From: CAVRQM01 sp963756975
GTDB lineage: Bacteria; Pseudomonadota; Alphaproteobacteria; Acetobacterales; Acetobacteraceae
Length of the DNA stretch: 64,000 bases
NCBI GenBank assembly: GCA_963756975.1
Contig: CAVWPS010000002.1
Span: 1,240,001 to 1,304,000 of the forward strand
Direction of reading: 5' to 3'
Numbering within the stretch: the first letter of the stretch is position 1; the number at the start of each line of letters is the position of its first letter. The notes beneath the pieces are model-generated. The model ran no database searches. It was not told the DNA's origin and saw only the letters and a list, made by a program, of their open reading frames with translations. Of this stretch, positions 27,474 to 36,424 are shown piece after piece. Position numbers and translations under genes: made by a program.

Positions 27474-28985
27474 ATGATCAAAGCCGGACTGATCGTCGAC
27501 CGCGCCTTCCCGATCGCAGATCTGGATCGCCGCGTGTTCGGCACCTTCGTCGAGCACATGGGCCGCTGCGTCTATGGCGGCATCTATGAGCCCGGGCACC
27601 CCACGGCCGACGCGAACGGGTTGCGGGGCGACGTGCTGGCGCTGACGCGCGAACTCGGCACGACGATCGTGCGCTATCCCGGCGGCAACTTTCTGTCCGG
27701 CTACAACTGGGAGGACGGCGTCGGGCCGGTCGCGGATCGCCCGCGCCGGCTCGATCTCGCGTGGATGTCGACCGAGACCAACCAGTTCGGCACCCACGAG
27801 TTCATGGCGTGGTGCCGGGAGGCGAACGTCGAGCCGATGCTCGGCGTCAATCTCGGCACGCGCGACGCCGACGCCGCCCGCCGCTACGTCGAATACGTGA
27901 ACCACCCCGGCGGCACGGAGCTGTCGGAGCAGCGCCGGGCCAACGGTGCGGACGAGCCGTTCGGGGTGAAATTCTGGTGCCTGGGCAACGAGATGGACGG
28001 CCCGTGGCAGATCTGCGGCAAGACGGCGCAGGAATACGGCCGGCTGGCGCACGAGGCGGCGAAAGTCATGCGCTGGGTCGACCCGTCGGTCGAACTCGCC
28101 GCCTGCGGCTCGTCGCATCGCGAAATGACCACGTACGCCGCGTGGGAATACGAGGTGCTGGAGCACTGCTTCGACGACGTCGAGTATCTGTCGCTGCACA
28201 CGTATTTCACCAACCCGACCGACGACACGACCGACTTCTTCGCCACGATCGAGCGAATGGACATGTTCATCAAGGAGGTGGTGGCGATCTGCGACGCCGT
28301 CGCCGCCCGCCGCCGCTCGCCCAAGCGCATCATGCTGTCGTTCGACGAGTGGAACGTCTGGTATAAGGCGCGCGGGCACGCGCATCAGTTCAAACCCGGC
28401 TGGCCCGAGGCGCCGAAGCTGATCGAGGAGGTCTACGAGCATCAGGACGCGCTGGTGGTCGGCGGCGCGCTGATCACGCTGCTCAACAACGCGGACCGCG
28501 TGCGCGTCGCGTGCTTGGCGCAACTCGTCAACGTCATCGGCCCGATCATGACGGAAACGGGCGGCCCCGCGTGGCGGCAGACGATCTTCCATCCGTTCGC
28601 GATGGCCGCGCGCCACGCGCACGGTCGGGTGCTGCGCCCGGTGATCGCCTCGCCGACCTACGCGACGGACAGCCTGCCGGGCAGCACGTATCTGCTCGCC
28701 GCCGTCACCGACGACGAGGCGAACGGGCGGGCGACGGTGTTCGCGCTGAACCGCCACCTCGATTCCGACATGGAGCTGACGGTCGAGCTGCGCGGCATGG
28801 GCGGCACGGTGCGGGTGGAGAGTGCCGAGCAACTGCACCACACGAACCTGCGCGCGACCAACACCCGTGACGCGCCGGACGCGGTGTCACCGACGCCACT
28901 GGCCGGCGTGACGGTGGACGGCTCCACCTTGCGCGCGACGCTGCGGCCGGGCTCGTGGAACGTCATCACGGTCTCGCTCGGCTAG
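27474..28985 (+). CDS. abfA: GH51 alpha-L-arabinofuranosidase
   Basis: A 503-residue intracellular retaining glycosidase releasing terminal alpha-L-arabinofuranose. Acid/base Glu173 is in CLGNEMDGPWQ, nucleophile Glu292 in SFDEWNVWY; the RYPGGNFLSGYNWEDGVGP loop is typical of GH51. A TIM barrel (about 30-370) is followed by a beta-sandwich tail. No signal peptide, so it acts on arabinosides taken up by the preceding importer. Overlaps the convergent chemoreceptor gene by four bases. No arabinose catabolic genes follow, so downstream use must be encoded elsewhere. Confidence 0.93.
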   Translation: MIKAGLIVDRAFPIADLDRRVFGTFVEHMGRCVYGGIYEPGHPTADANGLRGDVLALTRELGTTIVRYPGGNFLSGYNWEDGVGPVADRPRRLDLAWMSTETNQFGTHEFMAWCREANVEPMLGVNLGTRDADAARRYVEYVNHPGGTELSEQRRANGADEPFGVKFWCLGNEMDGPWQICGKTAQEYGRLAHEAAKVMRWVDPSVELAACGSSHREMTTYAAWEYEVLEHCFDDVEYLSLHTYFTNPTDDTTDFFATIERMDMFIKEVVAICDAVAARRRSPKRIMLSFDEWNVWYKARGHAHQFKPGWPEAPKLIEEVYEHQDALVVGGALITLLNNADRVRVACLAQLVNVIGPIMTETGGPAWRQTIFHPFAMAARHAHGRVLRPVIASPTYATDSLPGSTYLLAAVTDDEANGRATVFALNRHLDSDMELTVELRGMGGTVRVESAEQLHHTNLRATNTRDAPDAVSPTPLAGVTVDGSTLRATLRPGSWNVITVSLG

Positions 28986-31063
28986 GCGGCGCGCACGCTC
29001 TCCAGAAAGCCGTCGACTTCGGTGGTCAACCGTAGCGCCTGGCGCGACAGGTTGGCCGCCGAGCCGAGCACGCGGGTGGCGACCGCACCGGTGTCGTGGG
29101 CCGCGCGCTTTACCTCGGCGATGTTGGCGCTGACCTCGCCGGTGCTGAACACGGTCTGCTGCACGCTGCGGGTGATCTCGGCCGTGGCCGCCCCTTGCCG
29201 CTCGACCGCGCCGGCGATCGCGGTCGAGACGTCGCTGACCTGTTCGACGCGGGTGACGATGCCCTGGATGGCACCGACCGCCTCGGTCACCGCTTCGCGC
29301 ACGCGGCCGATCTGGCTGGCGATCTCCTCGGTCGCGCGCGCGGTCTGGTGGGCCAGATGCTTCACCTCGGCCGCGACCACCGCGAAGCCGCGCCCCGCCT
29401 CGCCAGACCGCGCCGCCTCGATCGTCGCGTTCAAGGCGAGCAAATTGGTGCGTCCCGCGATGTCGGAGATCAGCGAGACGACCGCGCCCACCTTGGTCGC
29501 GGCTTCGGCCAATGCCCGCACGATCCGGTCCGTACGCCGCGCCTCGCTCGCCGCCTCGCCGGTCATGCGGGTCTGTTCGGTGATCTGAAGGCCGATCCCG
29601 GTGATGCTGGCGGTCAGTTCGGCGGCGGCGGTCGCCACGCTATGCACGCTGTCGCTCGCCCGCTCCGCCCCGCTCGCCACGGTGATGGATCTCTGGTTGG
29701 CCTCGCCCGCGGTCGTCGTCATCGCCTGCGCGGTCGCCTCCAGCGCGCTCGCGGCGGCCGAGAGCTGTGCCGCCATGTCGCCGACCCGCAGCTCGAACCC
29801 GGCCGTCAGCTCGCCGAGGCGCTGGGTGCGCGCTTCCCGCCCGGCCAGCTCGCTCGCCTGTTCGGCGGCGAGGCTGTCGAAGCGAAATAGCCCGTCCTTG
29901 AAGACCTGGACCGCCGCCGCCATCGCGCCGATTTCGTCGGGCCGGCCGATCGCCGGGATCGTCACCGTCAGATCGTGCTGGGCCAGCCGGCGCATCGCGC
30001 TCGTCATCGCCCGCAGCGGCCGGACGATCGCCCGCGTGGTCCCGATGCCGAGCAACGCCGTCAGCAGCAAGCCGACCCCGAGCAGGCCGAGTGTCCAGGA
30101 CTGCAACCGGTCGAGCGTCGCGGTCAGCAGGAGCGACCGGTCGGCCAGGGTCCGCGACGCGGCGTCGACGATGCCGGCGGCGGTGCCGGGTCCGGGCTGG
30201 CCGGCCAATGCCTCGATCATGCCGGCCAGACGTGGCAGAACCTGGACGTGCATCAGCGTGTAGGCGCGGTGCCAATCGGCGCTGTCGCGAATGGTGATCA
30301 GCTGGTTCGGCAGCGGCAGAAACCGCGCCCAGGCCAGCCCGAGCCGGTCCATCGCCGCCTGCTGCGTTTCGGTCAGCAGGATGCGGTGGGCGCGCAGGTA
30401 TTCGTGATTGCTCCGCGCGCCCTCGAACAAAGCGTAGAACAGGGTTTTGCTGTCGGCGTCGCCGGTCACCAGATAGGCGTGCAGGGCGGCGCTGGACTGG
30501 CCGAACGGATGCCGGAAATCGGCCATGTGCTTCAGCATCGCCTTGCGCTCGGCGGTCGCGTCGAGCGTCGCCTCCTCATCCATCATCGCGGTGAGGTCGG
30601 TCAGGATCGCCTCGATCAGCGGGTTGGCCACGCGGGTCATGATCGCGTCCGCCGGATGGTCTTCCGGCGAGTTGGCGATGCGCTCCACCGTATCCTCGGC
30701 GTCCCGCAGCGGCAGCAGCGATGTCCGGACGTCGTGCCAGCGCCGGCTCGTCTCGGACCCAGGGTCGCCCTTCGTCAGCCGGTCCATGTCGGCCGCGTCC
30801 GCCTGGATCGCGGTCCAGGCCTTGGCGCGCCCTTGCCGGTCAGCGTCGTCGGCGTCGATCACCCATCCGCGTAGGGCCGACAGGCTGGCGACGAGATCGC
30901 TGGTGATCGCCGCCGCCGCCCGCGCGCGTGGCGCGTCGAGTTCGACCACCGCGCGGGCGTCGTCCCGTGCGCCGGCGATCTGACGGACGGTCACGCCGAC
31001 CGCCACGCCGAACAGCAGCAGAAGGCTGGAGAACCCGACAACGAGGCGCTGGCTGATCGTCAT
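28982..31063 (-). CDS. methyl-accepting chemotaxis protein
   Basis: A 693-residue transmembrane receptor. Helix 1 spans about residues 8-26; a large, mostly helical periplasmic sensor (about 30-320) precedes helix 2 (about 325-345). A HAMP domain follows (RAIVRPLRAMTSAMRRLAQHDL, next to IGRPDEIGAM). The signalling domain contains the conserved tip IAGRTNLLALNATIEAARSG, then GRGFAVVAAEVKHLA. The sensor is long enough for a helical bimodular fold, but no ligand motif is recognised. No che genes nearby; location beside arabinoside uptake is suggestive only. Confidence 0.92.
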   Translation of the reverse strand: MTISQRLVVGFSSLLLLFGVAVGVTVRQIAGARDDARAVVELDAPRARAAAAITSDLVASLSALRGWVIDADDADRQGRAKAWTAIQADAADMDRLTKGDPGSETSRRWHDVRTSLLPLRDAEDTVERIANSPEDHPADAIMTRVANPLIEAILTDLTAMMDEEATLDATAERKAMLKHMADFRHPFGQSSAALHAYLVTGDADSKTLFYALFEGARSNHEYLRAHRILLTETQQAAMDRLGLAWARFLPLPNQLITIRDSADWHRAYTLMHVQVLPRLAGMIEALAGQPGPGTAAGIVDAASRTLADRSLLLTATLDRLQSWTLGLLGVGLLLTALLGIGTTRAIVRPLRAMTSAMRRLAQHDLTVTIPAIGRPDEIGAMAAAVQVFKDGLFRFDSLAAEQASELAGREARTQRLGELTAGFELRVGDMAAQLSAAASALEATAQAMTTTAGEANQRSITVASGAERASDSVHSVATAAAELTASITGIGLQITEQTRMTGEAASEARRTDRIVRALAEAATKVGAVVSLISDIAGRTNLLALNATIEAARSGEAGRGFAVVAAEVKHLAHQTARATEEIASQIGRVREAVTEAVGAIQGIVTRVEQVSDVSTAIAGAVERQGAATAEITRSVQQTVFSTGEVSANIAEVKRAAHDTGAVATRVLGSAANLSRQALRLTTEVDGFLESVRAA

Positions 31064-31110
31064 GCCGCATTTGCGCCGATGCGGGTGAGGACGCGGTTAA
31101 CGGGCGTGCT

Positions 31111-31777
31111 TCAGGACCGCCGGAGCAGCGTCCAATACAGCGGCATCCGCCCCGCCGCCCGCGCCTTGATCTCGTAGCGCGTGGGGAACCAGCCGTCCGG
31201 CCGCGCGTCCGCCACCGCCACGTCGAACGCCGTCTGGGCCGCCAGCACGCTCGTCGTCCACGCCTGATAGGTCGGGTCGTCGCTCGCGATCCGCCATTCG
31301 GCACCAGGGCGCAGCACGCGCGCCATGTCGGCCACGCGCCCGGCGCTGACGAACCGCCGTTTCGCGTGGCGCGCCTTCGGCCATGGGTCGGGGAATAGCA
31401 GGAACGCCCGGTCGAGCGACCCGTCCGCCGCCGCCTCGATCAGCGGCCGCGCATCGTCGTCCCACACGCGCAGATTGTCCGGCAACGGTGCCGCCGCCGC
31501 GTCGGCACCGTCGGGGACGAGGCGGCTCAGCAGCGAGCAGATGCCGTTCTCGAACACCTCGCACGCGACCAGCGTCGCCTCGGGGTGCGCCGCCGCCTGC
31601 GCGACCGCGTGCTCGCCGCCGCCGAAGCCGATTTCGAGCCACCGCAGTCGCGGCCTCGCCCCACGGCGATTCCGCGGGCGCCCGCAACCGCGGCAGCGCC
31701 GTCGCCAGCAACTCGACTTGGCGCGGCCTTAGCGCATGTCCGCGCGCCCGCCCGTACAGCCGGTACGGGCGGTGGAT
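31111..31777 (-). pseudogene. trmB: tRNA (guanine-N7)-methyltransferase TrmB, +1 frameshift
   Basis: TrmB makes m7G46 in tRNA. The N-terminal piece RPYRLYGRARGHALRPRQ is in one frame; after about 31660 the SAM fold RWLEIGFGGGEHAVAQAAAHPE, CEVFENGICSLLS, DNLRVWDDDARPLI and the TrmB signature FLLFPDPWPKARHAKRRF run in the next frame to the stop at 31111. One surplus base within 31645-31665 (coding TGGGGCGAGGCCGCG) explains the break. The start is also unresolved: homology begins right after the metK stop but no ATG, GTG or TTG lies there in frame; coordinates begin at an ATC. The next in-frame start is deep inside metK. Confidence 0.8.
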
Positions 31778-31781
31778 GTCC

Positions 31782-32969
31782 TCAGCGACCGAGGGCGCTC
31801 CGCAGGGCCGGAACCAGATCGGTTTTCTCCCACGTGAAGGTGCCGAGCGCCTCGTCCGGCTCGCGGCCGAAATGGCCATAGGCGGAGGTGACGGCGTAGA
31901 TCGGCCGGTTCAGGTGCAGATGCTCGCGAATGCCGCGCGGCGACAGGTTCATCACCTCGCGCAGCGTCCGCTCCAGCTTGGCCTGGTCGACCTCGTAAGG
32001 GTTGCCGTGCAGGTCGACGAACACGCTCAGCGGATGGCTGACGCCGATCGCGTAGCTGATCTGCAGCGTCACCCGGTCCGCGAGCCCGGCGGCCACCATG
32101 TTCTTGGCCAGATAGCGGCACGCGTAGGCGGCCGAGCGATCGACCTTGGTCGGGTCCTTGCCGCTGAACGCGCCGCCGCCGTGCGGGGCGGCGCCACCGT
32201 AGGTGTCGACGATGATCTTGCGGCCGGTCAGCCCGCAATCGCCGTCCGGCCCGCCGATGACGAAATTGCCGGTCGGGTTGATGTAGATCTCGTCGTTCTT
32301 CGGCATCCAGCCGTCCGGCAGGCTGCTCTGGATGATCGGCAGCAGCATCTCGCGGATGCGCGCCTGGCTGGTGTCGGCCGTGTGCTGGGTCGAGACGACG
32401 ACGCTGGTGGCCCCGACCGGCTGGCCGTCGACGTAGCGCAGCGTCACCTGGCTCTTGGCGTCCGGCTCCAAGCCGCGCACCGAAATGTCGTCGTTGCGGC
32501 GCAGCTCGCTGACGCGGCGCAGGATCAGGTGGGCGTAGAACAGCGGCGCCGGCATCAGGCTCGGCGTCTCGGTCGTGGCGTAGCCGAACATGATGCCCTG
32601 GTCGCCGGCGCCCTCGTCCTTGTTGCCGAGGCTGTCGACGCCCTGCGCGATGTCGGACGATTGCGCGTGCAGGTGCACGTCGACCTGCGCGTGCTTCCAC
32701 GAAAACCCGGCCTGATCGTAGCCGATGTCGCGGACGGCGAGCCGGGCGAGGTGGGCCAGCTCGTCATGCGTGACGGTATCCGGCCCGCGCGTCTCGCCGG
32801 CGAGGATGATGCGGTTGGTCGTGACCATCGTCTCGCAGGCGACGCGGGCGTACGGGTCCGCCTGCAGGAACGCGTCGAGCACGGTGTCGCTGATCCGGTC
32901 GGCGACCTTGTCCGGATGGCCTTCGGACACGCTTTCGGAGGTGAACAGGTATTCGCCCTTGGCGCGCAT
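31782..32969 (-). CDS. metK: S-adenosylmethionine synthetase
   Basis: A 395-residue cytoplasmic enzyme making SAM from ATP and methionine. Signatures: FTSESVSEGHPDKVADRISD at the start, GDQGIMFGYATTET with GAGDQG, the P-loop-like GGGAFSGKDPTKVDRSAAY, and a GREPDEALGTFTWEKTDL end. ATG 32969 is preceded by AAAGGGGACC. A TTGACC about 75 bases upstream could be a -35 box. I see no recognisable SAM riboswitch in the leader (32970-33044). Followed at once by trmB, a SAM user. Confidence 0.96.
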   Translation of the reverse strand: MRAKGEYLFTSESVSEGHPDKVADRISDTVLDAFLQADPYARVACETMVTTNRIILAGETRGPDTVTHDELAHLARLAVRDIGYDQAGFSWKHAQVDVHLHAQSSDIAQGVDSLGNKDEGAGDQGIMFGYATTETPSLMPAPLFYAHLILRRVSELRRNDDISVRGLEPDAKSQVTLRYVDGQPVGATSVVVSTQHTADTSQARIREMLLPIIQSSLPDGWMPKNDEIYINPTGNFVIGGPDGDCGLTGRKIIVDTYGGAAPHGGGAFSGKDPTKVDRSAAYACRYLAKNMVAAGLADRVTLQISYAIGVSHPLSVFVDLHGNPYEVDQAKLERTLREVMNLSPRGIREHLHLNRPIYAVTSAYGHFGREPDEALGTFTWEKTDLVPALRSALGR

Positions 32970-33044
32970 GGCGGTCCCCTTTGATGGTGGGTGGAGTCGG
33001 CCGGGGCCGGATGGGGCGGGTTGTTGCGGATGGGGGGCGGGGGG

Positions 33045-33413
33045 TCAAGTTTCCGCGTCGGGCGGCGCGAGCCGAACGGCGCGGGACAGGATCATGCGGT
33101 CATGAACGACGGCCAAAATATTTGCGACGCCGTCGGACCCGTGCCGGAAAAGGATAACGTGCCGAGGTCTGCCAACCCGTATCGCCGACGCAACGCGCTG
33201 GCGGGCGAGTGCTATGGGATAAGCCCAAACTCCTCCCGTATCGGGCACCGGTAGCGATCCAGCGACTGTCGTTGCAACTCCGATCGCCGACATAGCCGTC
33301 AGGATGAGAAGATCGTATCGGGCCGCGGTGTCGGGTCCGAACACGCGGGCGCTTCGCTCGAGAATGTCATCGATCTGTGCGCTGGCATGCGCCGAGACTC
33401 GGTAACCTCTCAA
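33045..33413 (-). CDS. ParE/RelE-superfamily toxin
   Basis: A 122-residue protein with the ParE layout: YRVSAHASAQIDDILERSARVFG at the start, a central helix, then GRPRHVILFRHGSDGVANILAVVHDRM. It is coupled to the upstream antitoxin gene by an ATGA overlap. ParE-type members poison DNA gyrase and RelE-type cut mRNA; the sequence does not decide. Base composition is less GC-extreme than neighbours, consistent with mobility of such modules. Confidence 0.8.
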   Translation of the reverse strand: MRGYRVSAHASAQIDDILERSARVFGPDTAARYDLLILTAMSAIGVATTVAGSLPVPDTGGVWAYPIALARQRVASAIRVGRPRHVILFRHGSDGVANILAVVHDRMILSRAVRLAPPDAET

Positions 33414-33676
33414 GACGATCGTTTTAGCCTGGTTGCCAACCGAGCGACTGCGCGCTCGTGCATGTCGCGTTCGTCATCCACCGTCCGAACGAAAACAAAA
33501 CGCCCCGCGGCGATATCGGCATCGCCGGCCGCAATGTGCGCGTTAAGATTGGCACTCTCCGCATCAACCTCTTCGACAAGCCGGAGCACAGCCTCTGCCA
33601 CAAAGGCCGCCGGATCGTCGCAACGGCCGGCTGAAACTTGACGCTCAAGCAGCGCGGCGGTTTCAGCCGAGATCAT
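33410..33676 (-). CDS. ParD-like antitoxin
   Basis: 88 residues from ATG 33676 (a GTG at 33700 would add eight). The start MISAETAALLERQVSAGRCDDPAAFVAEAVLRLVEE has the ribbon-helix-helix spacing of ParD antitoxins, with an acidic, flexible C-terminal toxin-binding tail. Stop overlaps the toxin ATG. Expected to repress its own promoter, which would have to sit in the short gap to dapB or inside dapB. Confidence 0.78.
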   Translation of the reverse strand: MISAETAALLERQVSAGRCDDPAAFVAEAVLRLVEEVDAESANLNAHIAAGDADIAAGRFVFVRTVDDERDMHERAVARLATRLKRSS

Positions 33677-33712
33677 GATCGTGCCCAAATCGTTCTCCAC
33701 CCAAGCTAAGGG

Positions 33713-34408
33713 TTACTGCGCTCGCGACATCGCCGCCTTGACTGCTCCACGCGCGAACGCCCGCCGATCGAACGCCCGGTGCGAGATGGCAATCTGCTCC
33801 CCATCGGCCGCGAACAGCAACGTGTGCTCGCCCACGATCGCCCCGCCCCGCATCGCGGCAAACCCGATCGCCCCCGGCTTCCGCGCGCCGGTCTGCCCGT
33901 CGCGCCCGCTTTCCCGCACATCGGCCAACGCCACGCCGCGCCCGGCCGCGACCGCCGCCCCCAGGGCCAGTGCAGTGCCGGACGGGGCATCGACCTTGTT
34001 GCGGTGGTGCATCTCGACGATCTCGGCGTCCCACTCGGCGGCGGGCAACGCGGCACCCATCCGCTCGGCCAACTCCAGCAGCAGCGCGACACCGGGCGCG
34101 AAATTGGCCCGCTGCACCACCCGTATGATCCGCGCCGCCTCATCCACCGCCGCCTGATCTTCGGCCGACAGGCCGGACGTCCCGAGCACCCAGGCCGTCC
34201 CTGCTTCCGCCAGTGCCGCCGCGTGACGGCGGACCGTGCTCGCGTTGGTAAAATCGATCACCACGTCGCACCGCGCCGCCAATTCCGAAATATCGCCGTC
34301 GCGTCCGATGCCGCCGACGAGGGTCAGCTCCGGGACGGCGCGCACCTCCTCCTCCAGCAGCCGGCCCATCCGGCCGCCGATCCCCGCGATCCCCACCCGG
34401 ATGGTCAT
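33713..34408 (-). CDS. dapB: 4-hydroxy-tetrahydrodipicolinate reductase
   Basis: A 231-residue NAD(P)H reductase of lysine/meso-diaminopimelate synthesis. N-terminal VGIAGIGGRMGRLLEEE is the nucleotide loop; the DapB signature EIVEMHHRNKVDAPSGTALALG carries the catalytic His pair and Lys. On the short side for the family (about 240-270). ATG 34408 overlaps the stop of the SDR gene (ATGA). Position downstream of dnaJ is common in alphaproteobacteria. Confidence 0.95.
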   Translation of the reverse strand: MTIRVGIAGIGGRMGRLLEEEVRAVPELTLVGGIGRDGDISELAARCDVVIDFTNASTVRRHAAALAEAGTAWVLGTSGLSAEDQAAVDEAARIIRVVQRANFAPGVALLLELAERMGAALPAAEWDAEIVEMHHRNKVDAPSGTALALGAAVAAGRGVALADVRESGRDGQTGARKPGAIGFAAMRGGAIVGEHTLLFAADGEQIAISHRAFDRRAFARGAVKAAMSRAQ

Positions 34409-35161
34409 CGGCCGCCGCTGACCGGCACGATCGCCCCGGTCACGTACGAGGCACCCGGCGACAGCAGCCACGCGACCGCGTCGGCGACCTCGTCCGGCAC
34501 ACCGGCGCGCGGCATCGGGTTGGTCGCCGCCAGCCGCTGCGGCCCGGTCGGGATCGCCGGCGGTGGCGTGGATGTCGCTCTCGATAATGCCGGGGCTGAC
34601 GCAGTTGACCCGCACGCCCTCGGCGGCGACTTCGCGCGCGAGGCCGATGGTAAAGCTGTCGACGGCACCCTTGCTGGCCGCGTAGTGGACCCACTCGCCG
34701 GCCCCGCCGAGGGTCGCCGCGCGGCTGCCGATGTTGACGATCGCGCCGCCCGACCCGCCGTGGCGCGTGGACATCCGCAGCAGCGTTTCACGCGCACACA
34801 GAATGGTTCCGGTGACGTTGACCGCCAGCACGCGGGCAACGGCGGCGGCATCGGCCGCGTCGACCCGGGTCAGCGCGCCGGTGATGCCCGCGTTGTTGAC
34901 GAGTGCGGTCAGCCTCAGCCCGGTGGCGTCGGCGCGCCGGAACAGGGCCAGCACGTCCGCCTCATCCGCCACGTCGCAGCGTTGCGCCCACGCGGAGCCG
35001 CCGGCCGCCTCGATCCCGGCGACCACGCCCGTCGCCGCCGCCTCATCCGCCATGAACCCGATCAGGACCGAGAACCCGTCGGCCGCGAGACGGCGCGCGC
35101 AGGCCGCTCCGATGCCGCGCCCGCCGCCGGTGACGATCGCGAGCGGCGGAGGGTGGCTCAC
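34405..35161 (-). pseudogene. SDR-family oxidoreductase, +1 frameshift
   Basis: A FabG/glucose-dehydrogenase-like short-chain reductase. The frame from GTG 35161 (overlapping the dnaJ stop) contains VTGGGRGIGAACARRL, LVNNAGITG, NIGSRAATLGGAGEWVHYAASKGAV (catalytic Ser, Tyr, Lys) and SPGIIESDIHAT. The C-terminal PQRLAATNPMPRAG, DEVADAVAWLLSP and SYVTGAIVPVSGG are in another frame. Removing one G of the GGG at 34543-34545 yields ...DPDRPQRLAATNP... and 251 residues, a normal SDR. Without correction the cofactor/substrate lid and the dimerising C-terminus are lost. The substrate is unknown. Confidence 0.83.
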
Positions 35162-36306
35162 TCGCGGGCCGCCTCGAAGAACTCGCGAACCTTGTGCAGG
35201 AAACCATGGCTTTCCGGGCTGCCCTTCTCGTGGCCGTCCGGTGCTTCGCCGTCGAACTGCTCCAGCAACTCGCGCTGCTTGCGGGTCAGATGCTGCGGCG
35301 TCTCGACGCTGACCTGGATGTACATGTCGCCGCGCTGGGGCGACCGGAGCACCGACATCCCCTTCGCGCGAAGCCGGAACTGCTCGCCGGTTTGCGTCCC
35401 GGCCGGCACTTTGACCCGTGCCGTGGTGCCGTCGATCGTCGGCACCTCGATCTCGGTGCCGAGCGCCGCCTGCGCCATCCGCAGCGGGACGCGGCAGAAG
35501 ATGTTGGCTCCGTCGCGCTGAAACAGCGTGTGCGGCCGGATGCCGACATGGACATACAGATCGCCCGGTTGCGCGCCGGCCCCGCCCGCCTCGCCCTCGC
35601 CGGTCAGCCGGATGCGCGTGCCGTCCTCGACGCCGGCCGGGATCGTGACCTGCAGCGACCGCTCGCGCTGGACCGTGCCGGCGCCGTGGCAGATGCGGCA
35701 CGGATTGCGGACCACGCGGCCCTGGCCGTTGCAGGTCGGGCACGTCCGCTCGACCAGGAAGAAACCCTGCTGGGCGCGAACCTTGCCCTGACCGGCGCAG
35801 GTCGGGCACGTCTCGGAGCCGCTGGCCTTGTTCTCCGACCCGGTGCCGGCGCACGCCTCGCACGAGACGCGGGTCGGCACGCGGAGCGAGACTTTCGCGC
35901 CCGCGAACGCCTGCGCCAGATCGATCTCGGCCGCCGCCCGCACGTCCGCCCCGGTGCGCGGGCCACGGTTGCCGCCGCCACGCCGGCCCATCGCGTCGCC
36001 GAACATCTGCTCGAAGATGTCGCCGATCCCGCCTTCGAACCCGCCACCGCCGAACGGCCCTGCCCCGCCGCCACCGCCGCCTTCGAACGCGGCGTGGCCA
36101 TAGCGGTCATAGGCCCCGCGCTTCTGATCGTCCTTCAGGACGTCGTAAGCCTCGTTGACCTCCTTGAACTTGCCTTCGGCCACGGCGTCGCCCGGATTGC
36201 GGTCCGGGTGGTACTGCATCGCGAGCTTGCGGTAGGCGCGCTTGAGGTCGTCGGCCTTCGCGTCGCGGGCGACACCCAGGGTGGTATAGAAATCGGCCTT
36301 GGCCAT
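35158..36306 (-). CDS. dnaJ: chaperone DnaJ
   Basis: 382 residues: J domain with HPD (AMQYHPDRNPGD), Gly/Phe-rich linker (about 75-105), four CxxCxGxG zinc repeats (CEACAGTG, CPTCAGQG, CPTCNGQG, CRICHGAG) and C-terminal substrate domains. Stimulates DnaK ATPase. ATG 36306 starts MAKADFYTTLGV. It is 118 bases from dnaK, with a strong hairpin between, so it may be transcribed by read-through or its own promoter. Confidence 0.97.
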   Translation of the reverse strand: MAKADFYTTLGVARDAKADDLKRAYRKLAMQYHPDRNPGDAVAEGKFKEVNEAYDVLKDDQKRGAYDRYGHAAFEGGGGGGAGPFGGGGFEGGIGDIFEQMFGDAMGRRGGGNRGPRTGADVRAAAEIDLAQAFAGAKVSLRVPTRVSCEACAGTGSENKASGSETCPTCAGQGKVRAQQGFFLVERTCPTCNGQGRVVRNPCRICHGAGTVQRERSLQVTIPAGVEDGTRIRLTGEGEAGGAGAQPGDLYVHVGIRPHTLFQRDGANIFCRVPLRMAQAALGTEIEVPTIDGTTARVKVPAGTQTGEQFRLRAKGMSVLRSPQRGDMYIQVSVETPQHLTRKQRELLEQFDGEAPDGHEKGSPESHGFLHKVREFFEAARE

Positions 36307-36363
36307 CGGTGCCCTCGAATGCGACGCCACAGCGGGCCGTCGCCCAAACGATGCAAATACAGA

Positions 36364-36398
36364 CGGGCGTCCGACCCCACCAGAGGTCCGGACGCCCG
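36364..36398 (-). terminator. strong hairpin between dnaK and dnaJ
   Basis: Inverted repeat cgggcgtccg ... cggacgcccg, extended by acc/ggt with a one-base bulge, loop about 8 bases. It lies 27 bases after the dnaK stop on the transcribed strand and is followed by GTCTGTATTTG, only mildly U-rich. A terminator or attenuator that would lower dnaJ relative to dnaK. Confidence 0.6.
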
Positions 36399-36424
36399 CG
36401 TCGTCAGTTCAAACCGGCGCGGCC

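Noticed and set aside
32970..33044. SAM or SAH riboswitch before metK
   Set aside because: Leader is short, very G/C-rich and shows none of the conserved pairing or core sequences I could recognise.
33713..35863. One 716-codon minus frame spanning dapB, SDR and part of dnaJ, suggesting a fusion
   Set aside because: dapB and the SDR N-terminus happen to share a frame only because of the extra base; each has its own start and family boundary.
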